A stretch of DNA of 7,106 nt, taken from assembly GCA_025363695.1 (NCBI GenBank), contig JANYDI010000018.1:1-7106 (forward strand), read 5' to 3'. The DNA is from Opitutia bacterium (lineage in GTDB: Bacteria; Verrucomicrobiota; Verrucomicrobiia; Opitutales; JANYDI01). Shown one piece after another: positions 4,967 through 7,106 of this stretch. The translations under genes and the position numbers were made by a program. Positions within the stretch are counted from its first letter, which is position 1; each line of letters begins with the position of its first letter. The notes beneath the pieces are model-generated. The model searched no databases. It was not told the origin of the DNA and saw only the letters and a program-made list of their open reading frames with translations.

Positions 4967-6845
4967 CGACTGCTAAGTGGCGCTTAAGATGGCGCAGGAG
5001 GCCTGGGTGAACGACGTCTCCATGGGGGCGATGGAAGGTAAAGGAGTAGGTGGGATGGCTTTCCTTGGTTGCGTTGGGGCCTCTGGCAATCCAGTATTTG
5101 AAAACGGAGCCTCCCTTGTTTTCGCTGACAGGCCTAAATTTGGGTTTTGCTTCACTTTGGGCCATCCCGTTTAGGTACTGAGTGTTGACGTCATGGATGA
5201 AGTGAGCCAACTCGTTTTCACGGATATCTTCGTTGGTTTCGCCTTTTATTTTGGATAAAAAGGCTAAACTTTGCCTGTCTAGCTGATAAATCAAGGGCTT
5301 TCCCGTAGCTGCCTCCTGGGAGGTTTTCTGGGCCTGTTTGTCTTGTTTTTGTTGGATTTTTTTGTTGCGAGAGACCTCAATCCACTTGAGTTGCTCCTCC
5401 ATGTAGGTAGTCCATTCGCTGCTGCCATCGTTAACTTCCTTATCTTCAACGACTTCTGGCGTTGTGACTGGGGCAGCCTCTAGGGTAGGCATGACTGGGG
5501 TAACAGCTTGGGCTTGTTTTTTTTGTTTTCTTAGGGCATTTTTGGAAAGTTTAGGGAAGCTTTCAGACGTCGTTTCAGGGGTCACAAAACCTTGAGGGGC
5601 TTGGGGCCATGTTGCTGTATGGTGTGCAAAAAGGGCCTCAAGTTTTTGCCCGTAGCGGTTGGAAACCGCTTCAGAGTACTCTTTGTAATAGGTGCATTTT
5701 GATTGGATTTTATGGTGGTTTTTAATGGCCTCTATCCGTGCTTGTTCGTATTTTGATTGTGCCTTGTGTGTTGTGGCTTTTACCTTTAGCGTGTCGACTC
5801 TCTTTATTTCAGCAATAAAGGGATCCTCCTCGATGGCTCGTTTTTCTTCGCACTCAGCTTCGATGAACAGGCCATAAAAGCTCTCGTAGTCTTTGAGGGT
5901 ATCGACGGTGTGCTCAAAGCCGCTTAGTTGCGTTAGGTGGCTGTGTTGGATTTTCAGATCCCAGTAAAAGTCGGATAAAAAGCAGACTTCTTCAAGGAGC
6001 CCAAAGAGGAAGGGTTCCATTTCCTGGCCAGGGTTGAATTGAAGATTGCGCAGGTCAAGCCTCGTTTCAGGGGCGATGACTGTACTGGTTGCAGCCGCTT
6101 GATAGGCAGACTTTTCAGCCTCCATGAGCTGTTGCAGCACGGGGTTGTCATCTCCAAAAAAATGCTGAGCCAACTCGGGGTTGTAATGAGCTTTTGTTTT
6201 CTTGATATGGTCAAGGAAGGTGACGACTTCCTCCCTTGAGGCAAAGGGGTGTCGAATGCGTGAGAGGCCAACGCGATTGGCCAGGCAGCAAAGCATGGTC
6301 AGGTATTTTTTTTGCAACACTTCTGCCTCACTGAAACCGTGAGCAAAGCTACGCATGTTTGCGCATTGTAGGCAACCCAGAGCACGAGAAATATTACAGT
6401 GCGCTTGGTTAGTCATCTCTGAGACTTCATCCATGAGATGCAGTAGGTTTTTACCCAACACCTTAAGCGTCTCAGGGTTGTTTGTTTCAGTGGCTTGCTT
6501 TATTGATAGATTTATTAATTTATCGACACACATGTAATTATGCTTGAGAAATAGCCATGAGGTGACCGAAGCTACTTTACATGTGGAACGATGGACCGCA
6601 GTGATGAGCTCTGCTTGAGCGATCGGCCCTATTATTCTTCGAATATAAGCCTCCCAAAAATGAGGCGATTCGGCAATAAACGCATCGATGCCCTCATCGG
6701 AGTCGAGCTCTTCTATTTTTTTATCCAGAAGCGTAACGCGGTCATGAAGCTTGCTTTGCACGTCCTCAAGAAAACGAAGCGTTGTCTGATGGGCCTGGAG
6801 TTCTACGCAGATAAATAGAGATATAAAAAGGATAATACGTTTCAT
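4953..6845 (-). CDS. Signal-peptide protein with HicA-like C-terminal domain, function unknown
   Basis: 630 residues. The N-terminus (MKRIILFISLFICVELQA) is a typical signal peptide with probable cleavage after A18; there is no lipobox. Residues 20-410 are mostly helical and charged with many cysteines in the first third (C89, C106, C150, C158, C161, C186, C187), a profile I do not recognise. Residues 410-515 are low-complexity and hydrophilic (K/Q/P/T rich), probably a linker. The end, about 570-629, reads KFRPVSENKGGSVFKYW ... SFTFHRPHGDVVHPGLLRHL ... AVAGW, which matches the layout of HicA (YcfA) mRNA-interferase domains: a GS strand, FHRPH, then a helix ending in AG. The HicA catalytic His would be within or near FHRPH. 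No HicB antitoxin gene is present. A secreted protein carrying a normally cytoplasmic RNA-binding fold is odd. ATG 6843-6845 has only a weak AGG seven bases upstream. The stop TAG lies inside beta2. Confidence 0.85.
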   Translation of the reverse strand: MKRIILFISLFICVELQAHQTTLRFLEDVQSKLHDRVTLLDKKIEELDSDEGIDAFIAESPHFWEAYIRRIIGPIAQAELITAVHRSTCKVASVTSWLFLKHNYMCVDKLINLSIKQATETNNPETLKVLGKNLLHLMDEVSEMTNQAHCNISRALGCLQCANMRSFAHGFSEAEVLQKKYLTMLCCLANRVGLSRIRHPFASREEVVTFLDHIKKTKAHYNPELAQHFFGDDNPVLQQLMEAEKSAYQAAATSTVIAPETRLDLRNLQFNPGQEMEPFLFGLLEEVCFLSDFYWDLKIQHSHLTQLSGFEHTVDTLKDYESFYGLFIEAECEEKRAIEEDPFIAEIKRVDTLKVKATTHKAQSKYEQARIEAIKNHHKIQSKCTYYKEYSEAVSNRYGQKLEALFAHHTATWPQAPQGFVTPETTSESFPKLSKNALRKQKKQAQAVTPVMPTLEAAPVTTPEVVEDKEVNDGSSEWTTYMEEQLKWIEVSRNKKIQQKQDKQAQKTSQEAATGKPLIYQLDRQSLAFLSKIKGETNEDIRENELAHFIHDVNTQYLNGMAQSEAKPKFRPVSENKGGSVFKYWIARGPNATKESHPTYSFTFHRPHGDVVHPGLLRHLKRHLAVAGWF

Positions 6846-6979
6846 TTTTGAACCTGTCTTATTTTTTTGTAGCCTTTAGTGAAGAAGCATGCTAGGTTCT
6901 GTGAAGGAAATTTTTTTGCAATGAAGGATTGATACTTTAGAGAGTGTGAACAATTAAGCTATCCAACAAACCACACTTA
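6846..6979. other. Leader/promoter region of the minus-strand gene
   Basis: 134 AT-rich bp with several A/T runs (for example the T-run at 6862-6868). It must contain the promoter of the 4953-6845 gene, but no pair of hexamers with good spacing was convincing. No small gene is visible. Confidence 0.4.
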
Positions 6980-7106
6980 AGGAGGCCTGAAGGGCCGGCA
7001 GATACGTAGCCCAGGGCGTAAGCCCTGGGTTTAAGGGTGAAGTTTTTTTGAGCCCTACAGGGGCGACACTCGTATTCAAATTTTGAGTGCCGCCCTTACA
7101 GGGCTC
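6980..7106. repeat. Palindromic intergenic repeat epsilon, running to the window edge
   Basis: Three hairpins in a row: GGCC-TGAAG-GGCC (6984-6996); CCCAGGGC-GTAA-GCCCTGGG (7010-7029), a perfect 8-bp stem with a GNRA-type loop; and a 22-bp imperfect stem pairing GAGCCCTACAGGGGCGACAC at 7050 onward with 7085-7106, ending in GGGCTC. The style (CAGGGCGTAAGCCCTG, GGGGCGACA) resembles REP-like intergenic repeats that I recall from several phyla; this is memory, not a search. No RAYT-type transposase gene is in the window. Confidence 0.75.

Overview
The window looks like an accessory-rich stretch of a bacterial chromosome with five protein genes and an unusual density of large palindromic repeats. 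The organism cannot be fixed from the sequence alone. Cysteine-type leucine-rich repeats of the 'VTDAG-AHL-GL' kind, an orphan NtrC-like regulator, a Xer recombinase and a secreted protein with a HicA-like tail would fit an environmental (amoeba-associated) member of the Chlamydiota or another PVC-group bacterium. This is a weak inference; base composition by eye is near balanced.

Layout. 1-399 (+) is the 3' end of a leucine-rich-repeat gene. It converges on 631-1935 (-), a response-regulator-like protein with a degenerate NtrC-type AAA+ domain; a composite palindromic repeat (alpha1) and a TTCC microsatellite lie between them. A 170-bp divergent promoter region separates the regulator from 2106-3458 (+), a pyrimidine-nucleoside (thymidine) phosphorylase homologue whose base-binding residues are kept but whose phosphate-binding and catalytic motifs are largely lost. 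A 325-bp gap follows, filled with palindromes (gamma, beta1, delta). Then comes 3784-4701 (+), a full-length tyrosine recombinase of the XerC/XerD type, and a second palindrome cluster (alpha2, beta2). 4953-6845 (-) encodes a 630-residue protein with a signal peptide and a HicA-like C-terminus. The last 261 bases hold its leader region and a different palindromic intergenic repeat (epsilon).

The most striking signal is the repeat system. Beta1 and beta2 share a 53-nt core that differs at two positions only, and those two positions pair with each other (G-C in one copy, T-A in the other). The outer arms are mostly unrelated between copies, yet each copy's arms remain complementary to each other. 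Alpha1 and alpha2 behave the same way: shared modules in the same order, inverted orientation, and different but self-complementary arms. Around xerC the order is beta1-delta (alpha-like) / xerC / alpha2-beta2, so the recombinase gene sits inside a roughly symmetrical frame of repeats, and the last codons and stops of both xerC and the HicA-like gene lie inside repeat arms. This suggests structure-selected elements that are mobile, processed as single strands, or act as transcript-end structures; which of these holds cannot be decided here.

There is no clear operon linking the five genes. The phosphorylase and recombinase share a strand but are separated by the palindrome cluster, and the other neighbours are convergent or divergent. 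No tRNA, rRNA or CRISPR array was seen.
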